Part shown: positions 38,617 through 46,628 of the stretch, in pieces | Layout of the letters: each line of letters begins with the position of its first letter | Numbering within the stretch: the first letter of the stretch is position 1 | Origin: Streptomyces coelicoflavus | GTDB taxonomy: Bacteria; Actinomycetota; Actinomycetes; Streptomycetales; Streptomycetaceae | Length of the DNA: 64,000 nucleotides | NCBI RefSeq assembly: GCF_003112555.1 | Contig: NZ_BEWB01000010.1 | Coordinates: 310,001 to 374,000, forward strand | Direction: 5' to 3' | Notes under the pieces: model-generated | Seen by the model: only the letters and a program-made list of their open reading frames with translations | Told to the model about the DNA's origin: nothing | The model's database searches: none | Position numbers and translations under genes: made by a program

Positions 38617-39303
38617 ATGGCCGCCCAGATCAACCCCAGCATCCTGTCCGCCGACTTCGCCCGCCTCGCGGACGAGGCCAAGGCGGTCGAGGGAGCCGAC
38701 TGGCTCCACGTCGACGTCATGGACAACCACTTCGTCCCGAACCTCACGCTCGGCGTGCCGGTGGTGGAGTCCCTCGCCCGGGCGACGGACACCCCGCTGG
38801 ACTGCCACCTGATGATCGAGGCCCCCGACCGCTGGGCGCCGCAGTACGTGGAGGCGGGCGCCGGTTCCGTCACCTTCCACGCCGAGGCGGCCGCCGCGCC
38901 GGTGCGGCTGGCCAGGGAGATCCGGGCCAAGGGCGCCCGCGCGTCCATGGCGCTCAAGCCCGCGACGCCGATCGAGCCGTACGAGGACCTGCTCCCCGAA
39001 CTCGACATGCTGCTGATCATGACGGTTGAACCCGGCTTCGGTGGGCAGGCGTTCCTCGACATCATGCTTCCGAAGATCCGCCGCACCCGTGAGCTGATCA
39101 GGAAGCACGGTCTGGAGCTGTGGCTCCAGGTGGACGGCGGTGTCTCGGCGGCCACGATCGAGCGGTGCGCGGATGCCGGCGCCGACGTCTTCGTCGCGGG
39201 TTCCGCGGTGTACGGGGCGTCCGACCCGGCAGAGGCGGTACGTGCACTGCGCACGCAGGCCGACGCGGCGACCGCCAAGGCATCCTGGTCCTGCGACCAC
39301 TGA
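38617..39303 (+). CDS. rpe: Ribulose-phosphate 3-epimerase
   Basis: Interconverts ribulose 5-phosphate and xylulose 5-phosphate. 228 residues, TIM barrel. Motifs: INPSILSADFARL, the metal-binding HVDVMDNHFVPNLT, CHLMIEAP, MTVEPGFGGQAF and VDGGVS. ATG at 38617. Next to a SorC regulator, in the same direction, 101 bases away. Confidence 0.95.
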   Translation: MAAQINPSILSADFARLADEAKAVEGADWLHVDVMDNHFVPNLTLGVPVVESLARATDTPLDCHLMIEAPDRWAPQYVEAGAGSVTFHAEAAAAPVRLAREIRAKGARASMALKPATPIEPYEDLLPELDMLLIMTVEPGFGGQAFLDIMLPKIRRTRELIRKHGLELWLQVDGGVSAATIERCADAGADVFVAGSAVYGASDPAEAVRALRTQADAATAKASWSCDH

Positions 39304-39404
39304 GGAACAGAAAGTGAACGGCTCCCACCAGGGCTGATCAAGTGCGCCGAATCTGCAAGGATGAACGGCGTATCCAGAGTGTGAACAGCAGTGAGGAGAT
39401 CGCC

Positions 39405-40424
39405 GTGTCGGGTATGTCGGCGGGCCGTTCAGCCATGCGGATGGGACCCGCTGAGCTGGTCCAGGCGGCGGCCATGGCCCGCCGCTTCTACCTCGAGGGC
39501 AAGTCCAAGATCCAGATCGCGGAGGAGTTCGGCGTCAGCCGCTTCAAGGTGGCCCGGGTTCTCGAGACCGCCCTCGAGCGGGACCTTGTACGCATCGAGA
39601 TCCGGGTGCCGGCCGAGCTGGACGCCGAGCGCTCGGACGCCCTGCGCGCCCGCTACGGGCTCCGGCACGCCGTCGTGGTGGAGTCACCGGCGGACGCCGA
39701 GGAGACGCCCGATCCGGAGAACCTGGGGGAGGTGGCCGCCGACCTGCTCGGCGAGCTGGTCAACGAGGGGGATGTGCTGGGCCTGGCCTGGGGCCGGTCC
39801 ACCATCCACATGGCGGCGGCGCTCGACCGGCTGCCGCCGTGCACCGTGGTGCAGCTGACGGGCGTGTACGACGCCGGGACCGCCGAGCGCGGCTCGGTGG
39901 AGGCCGTGCGCCGCGCCGCCCAGGTGTCCGGCGGCGACGCGCACCCCATCTACGCGCCGATGCTGCTGCCGGACGCGGCGACCGCGCAGGCGCTGCGGCA
40001 CCAGACCGGCATCGCCCGGGCCTTCGAGTACTTCGACAAGGTCACGGTCGCCTGCGTCTCCATCGGCTCCTGGGAGCCGGGCATCTCGACGGTGCACGAC
40101 ATGCTCAGCGACGAGGAGCGGGCGCACTACGCCTCGCTCGGGGTCGCCGCCGAGATGTCCGCCCACCTCTTCGACTCCGAGGGGCGCCGGGTCGGGCGGG
40201 ACCTGGGCGAGCGGTGCATCACCGTCAAGGCCGACCAGCTCCGCCGTATCCCCGAGGTCGTCGCGATCGCGGGCGGGCAGCGCAAGGCGGCGGCCATCGA
40301 CGCGGTGCTGCGCTCGGGTCTCGTCACCAGCCTGGTGACGGACACGTCGGCCGCGGACTACCTGATGACGGCGGGCCCGGCACCGAAGTCGACGCTCAAC
40401 CGGACGGACCCCGACGGGATCTGA
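39405..40424 (+). CDS. SorC/DeoR-type sugar-binding transcriptional regulator
   Basis: 339 residues. HTH at about 20-60 (MARRFYLEGKSKIQIAEEFGVSRFKVARVLETA), then a sugar-phosphate-binding domain of the NagB-like fold (VLGLAWGRSTIHMAAAL, VQLTGVYDAGT, RCITVKADQLRRIPEVVAIAGG). Family members respond to phosphorylated sugars and the neighbour is rpe, so a pentose-phosphate effector is plausible. The GTG at 39405 is chosen over the GTG at 39381 because GAGGAG stands six bases before it. Confidence 0.85.
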   Translation: MSGMSAGRSAMRMGPAELVQAAAMARRFYLEGKSKIQIAEEFGVSRFKVARVLETALERDLVRIEIRVPAELDAERSDALRARYGLRHAVVVESPADAEETPDPENLGEVAADLLGELVNEGDVLGLAWGRSTIHMAAALDRLPPCTVVQLTGVYDAGTAERGSVEAVRRAAQVSGGDAHPIYAPMLLPDAATAQALRHQTGIARAFEYFDKVTVACVSIGSWEPGISTVHDMLSDEERAHYASLGVAAEMSAHLFDSEGRRVGRDLGERCITVKADQLRRIPEVVAIAGGQRKAAAIDAVLRSGLVTSLVTDTSAADYLMTAGPAPKSTLNRTDPDGI

Positions 40425-40465
40425 CGTCCGGCCGGCACGGCAAGACCAGGGAGAAGGGGCGCGAC

Positions 40466-40786
40466 ATGACCGAGGACTCCGCGGGACGGCTCGTGGTCAC
40501 GCTGGACCTCGGCGGGGTCACGGACAAGGCGGGCCTGATGGACCGCTGCGTCCGCGACCTGGCGCTGCCCGACTGGTTCGGCCGCAACTGGGACGCGCTC
40601 GCCGACTCCCTCGCCGACCCCTCCGTCTGGCCCGAGGGCGCGGCGGACCGGGGCCTGGTCCTCGTCGTGGAGGGCTGGCGGGCGTACGCCGAGGCGCGGC
40701 CGGACGAGTGGGCCGTCGCCGAGGAGGTCTTCGCCGAGGCCACCGACCGCGGCCCGGGGCTGTTCGTCACCCTCGGCCCTGGATGA
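40466..40786 (+). CDS. Barstar-family protein
   Basis: 106 residues. Core features of barstar-type RNase inhibitors: the LVVTLDLGGVTDKAGLMDRC strand-helix start, then LPDWFGRNWDALADSLAD with the conserved Trp and Asp that enter the barnase active site. ATG at 40466 with GAGAAGGGG upstream. No barnase-like ribonuclease gene is nearby. Streptomyces encode several secreted guanyl-specific RNases elsewhere; it may neutralise one of those, or serve an unrelated role. Confidence 0.82.
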   Translation: MTEDSAGRLVVTLDLGGVTDKAGLMDRCVRDLALPDWFGRNWDALADSLADPSVWPEGAADRGLVLVVEGWRAYAEARPDEWAVAEEVFAEATDRGPGLFVTLGPG

Positions 40787-40836
40787 TCCTCCAAACAGGT
40801 CGCTGACCAGCCTGGATGATCCGCCCGGGGATGATC
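40781..40836. promoter_or_regulatory. Three GGATGATC direct repeats before guaB1
   Basis: GGATGATC occurs at 40781, 40814 and 40829; the first two share the longer CCTGGATGATCC. They fill the gap between the barstar stop and guaB1. Possibly regulator half-sites or part of the 5' leader. The first copy overlaps the barstar stop codon. Confidence 0.4.
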
Positions 40837-40927
40837 GGCCACGCCTCGTGGGACAATGAAGTACGTGCTCTTTCCCCCTGGCTGACCTGTCCGGGGGCCA
40901 CCTCTGATCGACTGGGATGTGCAGCAC

Positions 40928-42370
40928 GTGCGTTTCCTCAATGACATCCAGCCCTCGTACGACCTGACGTACGACGACGTGTTCATGGTGCCGAGCCGCT
41001 CCGCCGTGGGCTCACGGCAGGGCGTGGACCTCGGCGCCCCGGACGGCACGGGCACCACGATCCCGCTGGTCGTCGCCAACATGACCGCCATCGCGGGCCG
41101 CCGGATGGCCGAGACGGTGGCCCGGCGCGGCGGCCTCGTGGTCATCCCGCAGGACATCCCGATCGAGGTCGTCACCGACGTCGTCTCCTGGGTGAAGAGC
41201 CGCCACCACGTCCTGGACACCCCGATCGTGCTGGCCCCGCACCAGACCGTCGCCGACGCGCTGGCCCTGCTGCCCAAGCGCGCGCACAACGCGGGCGTCG
41301 TCGTGGACGAGGACGGCAGGCCGGTCGGCGTGGTCACCGACGCCGACCTCTCCGGCGTGGACCGCTTCACCCAGCTCGAGGAGGTCATGTCCAAGGACCT
41401 GATCCTCATCGACGCGGACCTGGACCCCCGCGAGGCCTTCAACACCCTCGACGCCGCCAACCGGCGCTACGCGCCCGCCGTCGACAAGGACGGCCGCCTC
41501 GCCGGCATCCTCACCCGCAAGGGCGCGCTGCGCGCCACGCTGTACACCCCGGCCGTCGACGCGAACGGCAGGCTCCGCATCGCCGCCGCCGTCGGTATCA
41601 ACGGCGACGTGGCCGGCAAGGCCAAGCAGCTGCTCGACGCGGGCGTGGACACCCTCGTCATCGACACCGCGCACGGCCACCAGGAGTCGATGATCAGCGC
41701 GGTCAAGGTGGTGCGCGAGCTCGACCCGCGGGTGCCGATCGTCGCGGGGAACATCGTCTCCGCCCAGGGCGTGCGCGACCTGATCGAGGCGGGCGCCGAC
41801 ATCGTCAAGGTCGGCGTCGGCCCCGGCGCCATGTGCACCACCCGGATGATGACCGGCGTGGGCCGGCCCCAGTTCTCCGCCGTCCTGGAATGCGCCGCCG
41901 AGGCCAAGAAGTACGGCAAGCACGTGTGGGCCGACGGCGGTGTCCGCCACCCGCGCGACGTCGCCATGGCCCTCGCGGCCGGCGCGTCCAACGTGATGGT
42001 CGGCTCCTGGTTCGCCGGGACCTACGAGTCCCCGGGCGACCTCCAGCACGACGCCAACGGCCGCGCCTACAAGGAGTCCTTCGGCATGGCCTCCGCGCGC
42101 GCGGTGCGCAACCGCACCTCGGAGGAGTCGGCGTACGACCGGGCCCGCAAGGCGCTGTTCGAGGAGGGCATCTCCACTTCCCGGATGTTCCTCGACCCGG
42201 CCCGTCCCGGAGTCGAGGACCTGATCGACTCGATCATCGCGGGCGTCCGCTCGTCCTGCACCTACGCCGGCGCCGGCTCCCTGGAGGAGTTCGCCGAGAA
42301 GGCCATCGTCGGCATCCAGAGCGCCGCCGGTTACGCCGAGGGCAAGCCGCTGCACGCCAGCTGGAGCTGA
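40928..42370 (+). CDS. guaB1: GuaB1-type IMPDH/GMP reductase family enzyme with CBS domains
   Basis: 480 residues. An IMPDH-like barrel split by two CBS domains at about 90-205. The catalytic Cys is residue 303 in GPGAMCTTRMMTGVG. The pattern RFLNDIQPSYDLTYDDVFMVP and KRAHNAGVVV follows the mycobacterial GuaB1 group, one of which was shown to be a GMP reductase rather than an IMP dehydrogenase. I therefore favour conversion of GMP to IMP (purine salvage) over IMP oxidation. GTG 40928 is preferred to GTG 40919 because GGGA is correctly spaced and the protein then starts like its relatives. Confidence 0.88.
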   Translation: MRFLNDIQPSYDLTYDDVFMVPSRSAVGSRQGVDLGAPDGTGTTIPLVVANMTAIAGRRMAETVARRGGLVVIPQDIPIEVVTDVVSWVKSRHHVLDTPIVLAPHQTVADALALLPKRAHNAGVVVDEDGRPVGVVTDADLSGVDRFTQLEEVMSKDLILIDADLDPREAFNTLDAANRRYAPAVDKDGRLAGILTRKGALRATLYTPAVDANGRLRIAAAVGINGDVAGKAKQLLDAGVDTLVIDTAHGHQESMISAVKVVRELDPRVPIVAGNIVSAQGVRDLIEAGADIVKVGVGPGAMCTTRMMTGVGRPQFSAVLECAAEAKKYGKHVWADGGVRHPRDVAMALAAGASNVMVGSWFAGTYESPGDLQHDANGRAYKESFGMASARAVRNRTSEESAYDRARKALFEEGISTSRMFLDPARPGVEDLIDSIIAGVRSSCTYAGAGSLEEFAEKAIVGIQSAAGYAEGKPLHASWS

Positions 42371-42388
42371 CCGGCGCCCGGCCCGTGC

Positions 42389-42436
42389 ACCGTCCCGTCA
42401 GGCCTGCTTGACGTCAAGCAGGCCTGACGGGACGGT
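42389..42436. repeat. Perfect 48-bp palindrome between guaB1 and an HTH gene
   Basis: The 24 bases 42389-42412 are the exact reverse complement of 42413-42436, with no spacer; the centre reads TTGACGTCAA. It starts 19 bases after the guaB1 stop and ends 6 bases before the ATG at 42443, with only TAGGGGC left as ribosome-binding site. It can be the guaB1 terminator, an operator for the HTH protein downstream, or an RNA hairpin limiting its translation. Confidence 0.9.
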
Positions 42437-42442
42437 AGGGGC

Positions 42443-42838
42443 ATGACCACACCGCAGAGCATCGAGCCGCAGCACACCCTGCTGACCGCCGTGGCCCGCC
42501 TCGACGAACTGCGCGCCCGCGAGTCGCTCGCCGGTTTCGGCAGCGACGACGAGGCCCTGGACCGCCCCCAGCTCCTCGAACTGCTCGCGCTGAGCGAGGT
42601 GGTCGCCCGCAAGGCCGCCTACGGGCGTCAGCCGAGCGTCCGCGCCGCCCGCGAGGCCGGTGCCTCCTGGGCGCAGATCGGGGCCGCGCTCGGCACCAGC
42701 AAGCAGGCCGCGTGGGAGGCACACATGCGCTGGATCGACGCCCAGGAGGACGCCCGCGGCCGGCCCGGCGAGATCGGCTTCGACGCGACGGACGCGGCCG
42801 ACGCGCGCGCCGCCGCGGGCGGACCCGACGACGCCTGA
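42443..42838 (+). CDS. Small helix-turn-helix protein
   Basis: 131 residues. The N-terminal half is helical (TAVARLDELRARESL), the HTH lies at about 75-100 (SWAQIGAALGTSKQAAWEAHMRWID), and the tail is acidic and Ala-rich. The HTH resembles the one in the protein encoded at 26464-27018 ([20 protein letters not shown]), suggesting one family. The palindrome directly upstream is a likely binding site. Function otherwise unknown. Confidence 0.8.
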   Translation: MTTPQSIEPQHTLLTAVARLDELRARESLAGFGSDDEALDRPQLLELLALSEVVARKAAYGRQPSVRAAREAGASWAQIGAALGTSKQAAWEAHMRWIDAQEDARGRPGEIGFDATDAADARAAAGGPDDA

Positions 42839-42839
42839 C

Positions 42840-42915
42840 CGGACCGACGGCACCCGACAGGACCGACGGAACCCGACAGGACCGACGGAACCCGACAGAA
42901 CCGGAGGCACCCGAC
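42840..42915. repeat. Four tandem copies of a 19-bp unit
   Basis: Unit AGGACCGACGGAACCCGAC; copies start at 42840 (two differences), 42859 and 42878 (identical) and 42897 (three differences). It follows directly on the stop of the HTH gene, in non-coding DNA. Confidence 0.85.
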
Positions 42916-43017
42916 CTGCCCCGCCGGACGGGCCGCGACGGGCCGGGACGGGGCGTCGGAGCCGCGGCCCCGGTACGGCTGCTGACCAGGCCCGACGGCC
43001 GTCGGCCGGTCCCGGAC

Positions 43018-43099
43018 GCAACGCCCCGCAGGCCTCGCGCAACGAACCCCCGCGCCGCCCCGTCGAACGCAACGATCGTGCTCGAACACGCAAGGTTGC
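43018..43099. promoter_or_regulatory. Phased GCAACG elements upstream of the permease
   Basis: GCAACG at 43018, 43039 and 43069, then GCAAGGTTGC (itself palindromic) at 43090. Spacings are 21, 30 and 21 bases, near whole helical turns. The same word at similar phasing lies before davA (47302-47360). This looks like a multi-site operator for an oligomeric regulator such as the Lrp protein encoded just downstream. The rest of the 444-base gap 42839-43282 holds only the 19-bp repeats and no gene that I can support. Confidence 0.55.
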
Positions 43100-43282
43100 T
43101 GCATTACCGGAGCACCGCGCCCCTCGTAGTGTTCTGCGCTGTACGTGGCGTGGCGGGGACCCCGCTCGGTGGGTTCCCGCTCTTCACGAGCCTGCCCGCC
43201 GGTCCCCGCCGCTCCAGACGCCCGCCGGGAGCCCGTCCGCTCACCCCGGCGGCGCGACCGGCAGCGACAAAGGAGTCACCGC

Positions 43283-44773
43283 GTGATCGACCACGGCGCA
43301 CCCCCGCACCACGACGGGGCGGCCGGCCCACCGTCCCCGGGTCTCGCCGCGCGCCTCATGCGCCGCAAGCCCGTGGAACGCCTCGTCGCCGAGGGCGGCC
43401 AGGGCGAGGGCGGCAGCCTCCGCCGCTCCCTCGGCCTCTGGCAGCTCACGATGATCAGCATCGGCGCCACCCTCGGCACCGGCATCTTCGTCGTCCTCGG
43501 CGAGGCCGTCCCCAAGGCCGGCCCGGCCGTCACGCTGTCCTTCGTCATCGCCGGACTCACCGCGCTCTTCTCGGCCCTGTCCTACGCCGAACTGGCCGGC
43601 ACCATCCCGGTCGCCGGATCCTCGTACTCGTACGCCTACGCCACCATGGGCGAGCTGATCGCCTGGGTCTGCGGCTGGTGTCTGATCCTGGAGTACGGCG
43701 TGTCCGTGGCCGCCGTCGCCGTCGGCTGGGGCGAGTACCTGAACGAGCTGCTCGACGGCACCATCGGCGTCACCCTCCCCGCGGCCCTGTCGGCACCGCC
43801 CGGCGACGGCGGCATCTTCAACCTGCCCGCGCTGATCGTCGTCCTGCTCGCCATGACCTTCCTGCTCGGCGGCGCCCGCGAGTCGGCCCGCGCCAACACG
43901 ATCATGGTCGTCGTCAAGATCGCGGCGCTGGTGCTGTTCTGCGCGATCGGCGTACAGGGCTTCCGCTCCGGCAACTACGAGCACTTCATGCCCCTCGGCA
44001 TGGCCGGGGTCAGCGCGGCCGGCGCGACGCTCTTCTTCTCCTACATCGGCTTCGACGCCGCCTCCACCGCCGGTGAGGAGGCGAAGAACGCCCAGCGCGA
44101 CCTGCCCCGCGCCATCATGCTGTCGCTGGTCATCGTCACGGTGCTGTACGTCCTCGTCGCGGCCGTCGCCGTCGGCGCCAGGCCCTGGCGGACCTTCACC
44201 GACTCCGAGGCCTCCCTCGCCCAGATCATGACCGACGTCACCGGGCAGAGCTTCTGGGGCACCCTGCTGGCCTTCTGCGCCGTCGTCGCCATCGCCAGCG
44301 TCGTCCTGACCGTCCTCTACGGCCAGACCCGCGTCCTGTTCGCCATGTCCCGCGACGGACTGGTGCCCAAGGTGTTCTCCAAGGTCCACCCGAAGACCGG
44401 CGCGCCCCGCGCCAACACGCTGATCGTCTCGCTGTTCTGCGGCGTCCTGGCCGCCGCCATCCCGCTCGGGCAGCTCGCCGACGCCACCAGCATCGGCACC
44501 CTCTTCGCCTTCGCGCTCGTCAACGTCGCCGTCGTGATGCTGCGCCGGACCCGGCCCGACATGCGCCGCACCTTCCGGGTCCCGCTGGCGCCGGTCCTGC
44601 CCGCCCTCGGCTTCGGCTTCTGCGTCTGGATGATGGGCAGCCTGTCCACCGTCACCTGGGTGGTCTTCGGTGTCTGGATGGCGGTCGGGCTCGTGTTCTA
44701 CTTCGTGTACGGCCACCGCCGCTCTCGACTCGCCACAGCGGACCCCTCCGAGGTCCGGACGCACCAGAAGTGA
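43283..44773 (+). CDS. APC-superfamily (cationic amino acid type) permease
   Basis: 496 residues with about 12 membrane helices starting near residue 55. LWQLTMISIGATLGTGIFVVLGEA, PVAGSSYSYAYATMGELIAWVCGW and SYIGFDAASTAGEEAKNAQRDLPRAI are hallmarks of the CAT branch, which carries lysine, arginine or related amino acids. GTG at 43283 follows AAGGAG. An Lrp/AsnC regulator follows after 15 bases. Substrate is inferred; lysine is favoured because davA/davB share its upstream motif. Confidence 0.85.
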   Translation: MIDHGAPPHHDGAAGPPSPGLAARLMRRKPVERLVAEGGQGEGGSLRRSLGLWQLTMISIGATLGTGIFVVLGEAVPKAGPAVTLSFVIAGLTALFSALSYAELAGTIPVAGSSYSYAYATMGELIAWVCGWCLILEYGVSVAAVAVGWGEYLNELLDGTIGVTLPAALSAPPGDGGIFNLPALIVVLLAMTFLLGGARESARANTIMVVVKIAALVLFCAIGVQGFRSGNYEHFMPLGMAGVSAAGATLFFSYIGFDAASTAGEEAKNAQRDLPRAIMLSLVIVTVLYVLVAAVAVGARPWRTFTDSEASLAQIMTDVTGQSFWGTLLAFCAVVAIASVVLTVLYGQTRVLFAMSRDGLVPKVFSKVHPKTGAPRANTLIVSLFCGVLAAAIPLGQLADATSIGTLFAFALVNVAVVMLRRTRPDMRRTFRVPLAPVLPALGFGFCVWMMGSLSTVTWVVFGVWMAVGLVFYFVYGHRRSRLATADPSEVRTHQK

Positions 44774-44788
44774 AGTGAACGACCCGCA

Positions 44789-45241
44789 GTGCTGAACGAT
44801 CTCGACGAACGCATCGTGCACGCCCTCGCCGAGGACGCCCGCCGCTCCTACGCGGACATCGGGCAGTCGGTCGGCCTGTCCGCGCCCGCCGTGAAACGGC
44901 GCGTGGACCGGCTGCGCGCCACCGGAGCCATCACCGGCTTCACCGTCCGGGTCGACCCGGCCGCGCTCGGCTGGGAGACCGAGGGGTTCGTCGAGATCTT
45001 CTGCCGCCGCAACACCTCGCCCGAGACCATCCAGCGGGGCCTGGAGCGCTACCAGGAGGTGGTGGCCGCTTCCACCGTCACCGGGGACGCGGACGCGGTC
45101 GCCCAGGTCTTCGCCTCCGACATGCGCCACTTCGAGCGGGTCCTGGAGCGGATCGCCGGGGAGCCGTTCGTGGAGCGCACCAAGTCCGTGCTGGTGCTCT
45201 CCCCGCTGCTGCGGCGCTTCTCGTCGGGCTCGCCCACGTAA
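44789..45241 (+). CDS. Lrp/AsnC family transcriptional regulator
   Basis: 150 residues. N-terminal HTH (LNDLDERIVHALAEDARRSYADIGQSVGLSAPAVKRRVDRL, about 1-45) and C-terminal RAM ligand-binding domain (GFVEIFCRRNTSPETI, VTGDADAVAQVFASDMRHFERVL). Such proteins form octamers that wrap DNA and respond to amino acids. Fifteen bases after the permease gene, so probably in one transcript and controlling it. GTG at 44789. Confidence 0.9.
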   Translation: MLNDLDERIVHALAEDARRSYADIGQSVGLSAPAVKRRVDRLRATGAITGFTVRVDPAALGWETEGFVEIFCRRNTSPETIQRGLERYQEVVAASTVTGDADAVAQVFASDMRHFERVLERIAGEPFVERTKSVLVLSPLLRRFSSGSPT

Positions 45242-45253
45242 TCCCATGGGCAG

Positions 45254-45300
45254 GACGCCGGCCGGCGTCTAGCATCGGTGCCATGAGCCGACGACATTGA
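45254..45300 (+). other. Palindrome, possible -10 box and five-codon upstream ORF
   Basis: GACGCCGGCCGGCGTC (45254-45269) is a perfect palindrome, which may end the Lrp transcript. TAGCAT at 45270-45275 is a possible -10 box seven bases before ATG 45283, which opens a tiny frame encoding MSRRH and a stop. This could be a leaderless upstream peptide ahead of the MFS gene. Seen by eye only. Confidence 0.3.
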
Positions 45301-45389
45301 TCCACCCGCGTCACCCGTAGCGCCTCCTCCCGAGGGCCGCCCCGGACGCCGTACCTCCGGTGTCCGATCCGCCCCCTCGGGAAGGCCTC

Positions 45390-46628
45390 ATGACTCTCTC
45401 CACCTCGCCCGGGCGTGCCCACGCGCCCGCCGGTACCCGCCGGCTCGTGCGCACCCTGTACGCCTCCGCGTTCTGCGACGAGTTCGTCCTGCTCTACCCG
45501 GTGTACGCGCTGCTGTTCGCCGACACCGGTCTGTCCGTCTGGCAGACGGCCTCGCTGTTCGCCCTGTGGTCGCTGACCGGCGTGCTGCTCGAGGTGCCCT
45601 CCGGCGCCTGGGCCGACGCCTTCTCCCGGCGGCTGCTGCTGATCCTCGGCCCGCTGCTCACCGCCGCCGGCTTCGCCCTGTGGGTGCTCGTGCCCTCCTA
45701 CGGCGCCTTCGCGCTCGGCTTCGTGCTGTGGGGCGCCGGCGGCGCGCTCGGCTCGGGCGCGCTGGAGGCGCTGGTCTACGACGAGCTGGACCGGGCCGGT
45801 GCGGCCCACCAGTACGCCCGCGTCATGGGGCGGGCCCGCGCGATCGGCATCGCCGCGACCATGTCCGCCATGGGCCTGGCCGGTCCGGTGTTCGCCCGGG
45901 GCGGCTACGACGCGGTGGGCGCGGCCAGCGTGCTGGCCTGCCTGGCCGGGGCGGTGGTCGCCACCCGGTTCCCCGAGCACCGCACACCCTCCGGCGGCGG
46001 CGAACGCTGGTCCGCGACCCTGCGCGCGGGACTGGCCGACGCCCGCGCCGACCGGTCCGTGCGCGGCGCGCTGCTCCTCGTAGCGGCCGTGACCGCGGTG
46101 TGGGGCGCGCTCGACGAGTACACGCCGCTGCTGGCGCGCGACACCGGTGTGGCGGCAGAGACCGTGCCCTGGCTGCTGCTGGTGATCTGGGCCGGTGCGA
46201 CGGCCGGCAGTCTGCTGGCCGGCCCCGCCGAACGCCTCACCACCAGCGGGTTCGCCGCCCTGCTCACCGGTTCCGCACTCGCCCTGGCCGTCGGCGCCCT
46301 GGCCGGCACACCGGGCGCACTGGTCCTGGTGGCGCTCGCCTTCGGCGGCTTCCAGCTGGCGACCGTGCTGGCCGACGCCCGCCTCCAGCAGCGCATCGAC
46401 GACACCGGGCGGGCCACCCTGACCTCGGTCGCGGGCCTCGGCAGCGAGCTGGGCAACCTCGCCACCTACGGCGCCTACGCGGCTGCGGCCACGGCGTGGG
46501 GCCACGGCACCGCGTTCGCGCTGTCCGCGGTGCCGTACCTCGTGACGGCGCTGGTGCTGGCCGGCGCCGCCCGGACTACAGTCGCGGCTGCCAGGGCACG
46601 ACGTGGAAGTCGCCGGTCCCCTTCTTGA
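45390..46628 (+). CDS. Major facilitator superfamily transporter
   Basis: 412 residues, about 12 helices. The loop 2-3 motif region reads EVPSGAWADAFSRRLLLILG. N-terminal helices start at about residue 25. ATG at 45390 with GAAGG upstream. The substrate is unknown; a drug or metabolite exporter is likely from the family. Its 3' end overlaps the convergent secreted-protein gene by 53 bases. Confidence 0.85.
   Translation: MTLSTSPGRAHAPAGTRRLVRTLYASAFCDEFVLLYPVYALLFADTGLSVWQTASLFALWSLTGVLLEVPSGAWADAFSRRLLLILGPLLTAAGFALWVLVPSYGAFALGFVLWGAGGALGSGALEALVYDELDRAGAAHQYARVMGRARAIGIAATMSAMGLAGPVFARGGYDAVGAASVLACLAGAVVATRFPEHRTPSGGGERWSATLRAGLADARADRSVRGALLLVAAVTAVWGALDEYTPLLARDTGVAAETVPWLLLVIWAGATAGSLLAGPAERLTTSGFAALLTGSALALAVGALAGTPGALVLVALAFGGFQLATVLADARLQQRIDDTGRATLTSVAGLGSELGNLATYGAYAAAATAWGHGTAFALSAVPYLVTALVLAGAARTTVAAARARRGSRRSPS

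Noticed and set aside
40466..40786. Toxin-antitoxin pair with the barstar gene
   Set aside because: Neighbouring genes are a SorC regulator and GuaB1; no small RNase or other toxin frame with coding character lies next to it.
42916..43282. Extra small gene before the permease
   Set aside because: Frames here are Arg/Pro-rich, lack ribosome-binding sites and cross tandem repeats and the phased motif; nothing resembles a protein family.
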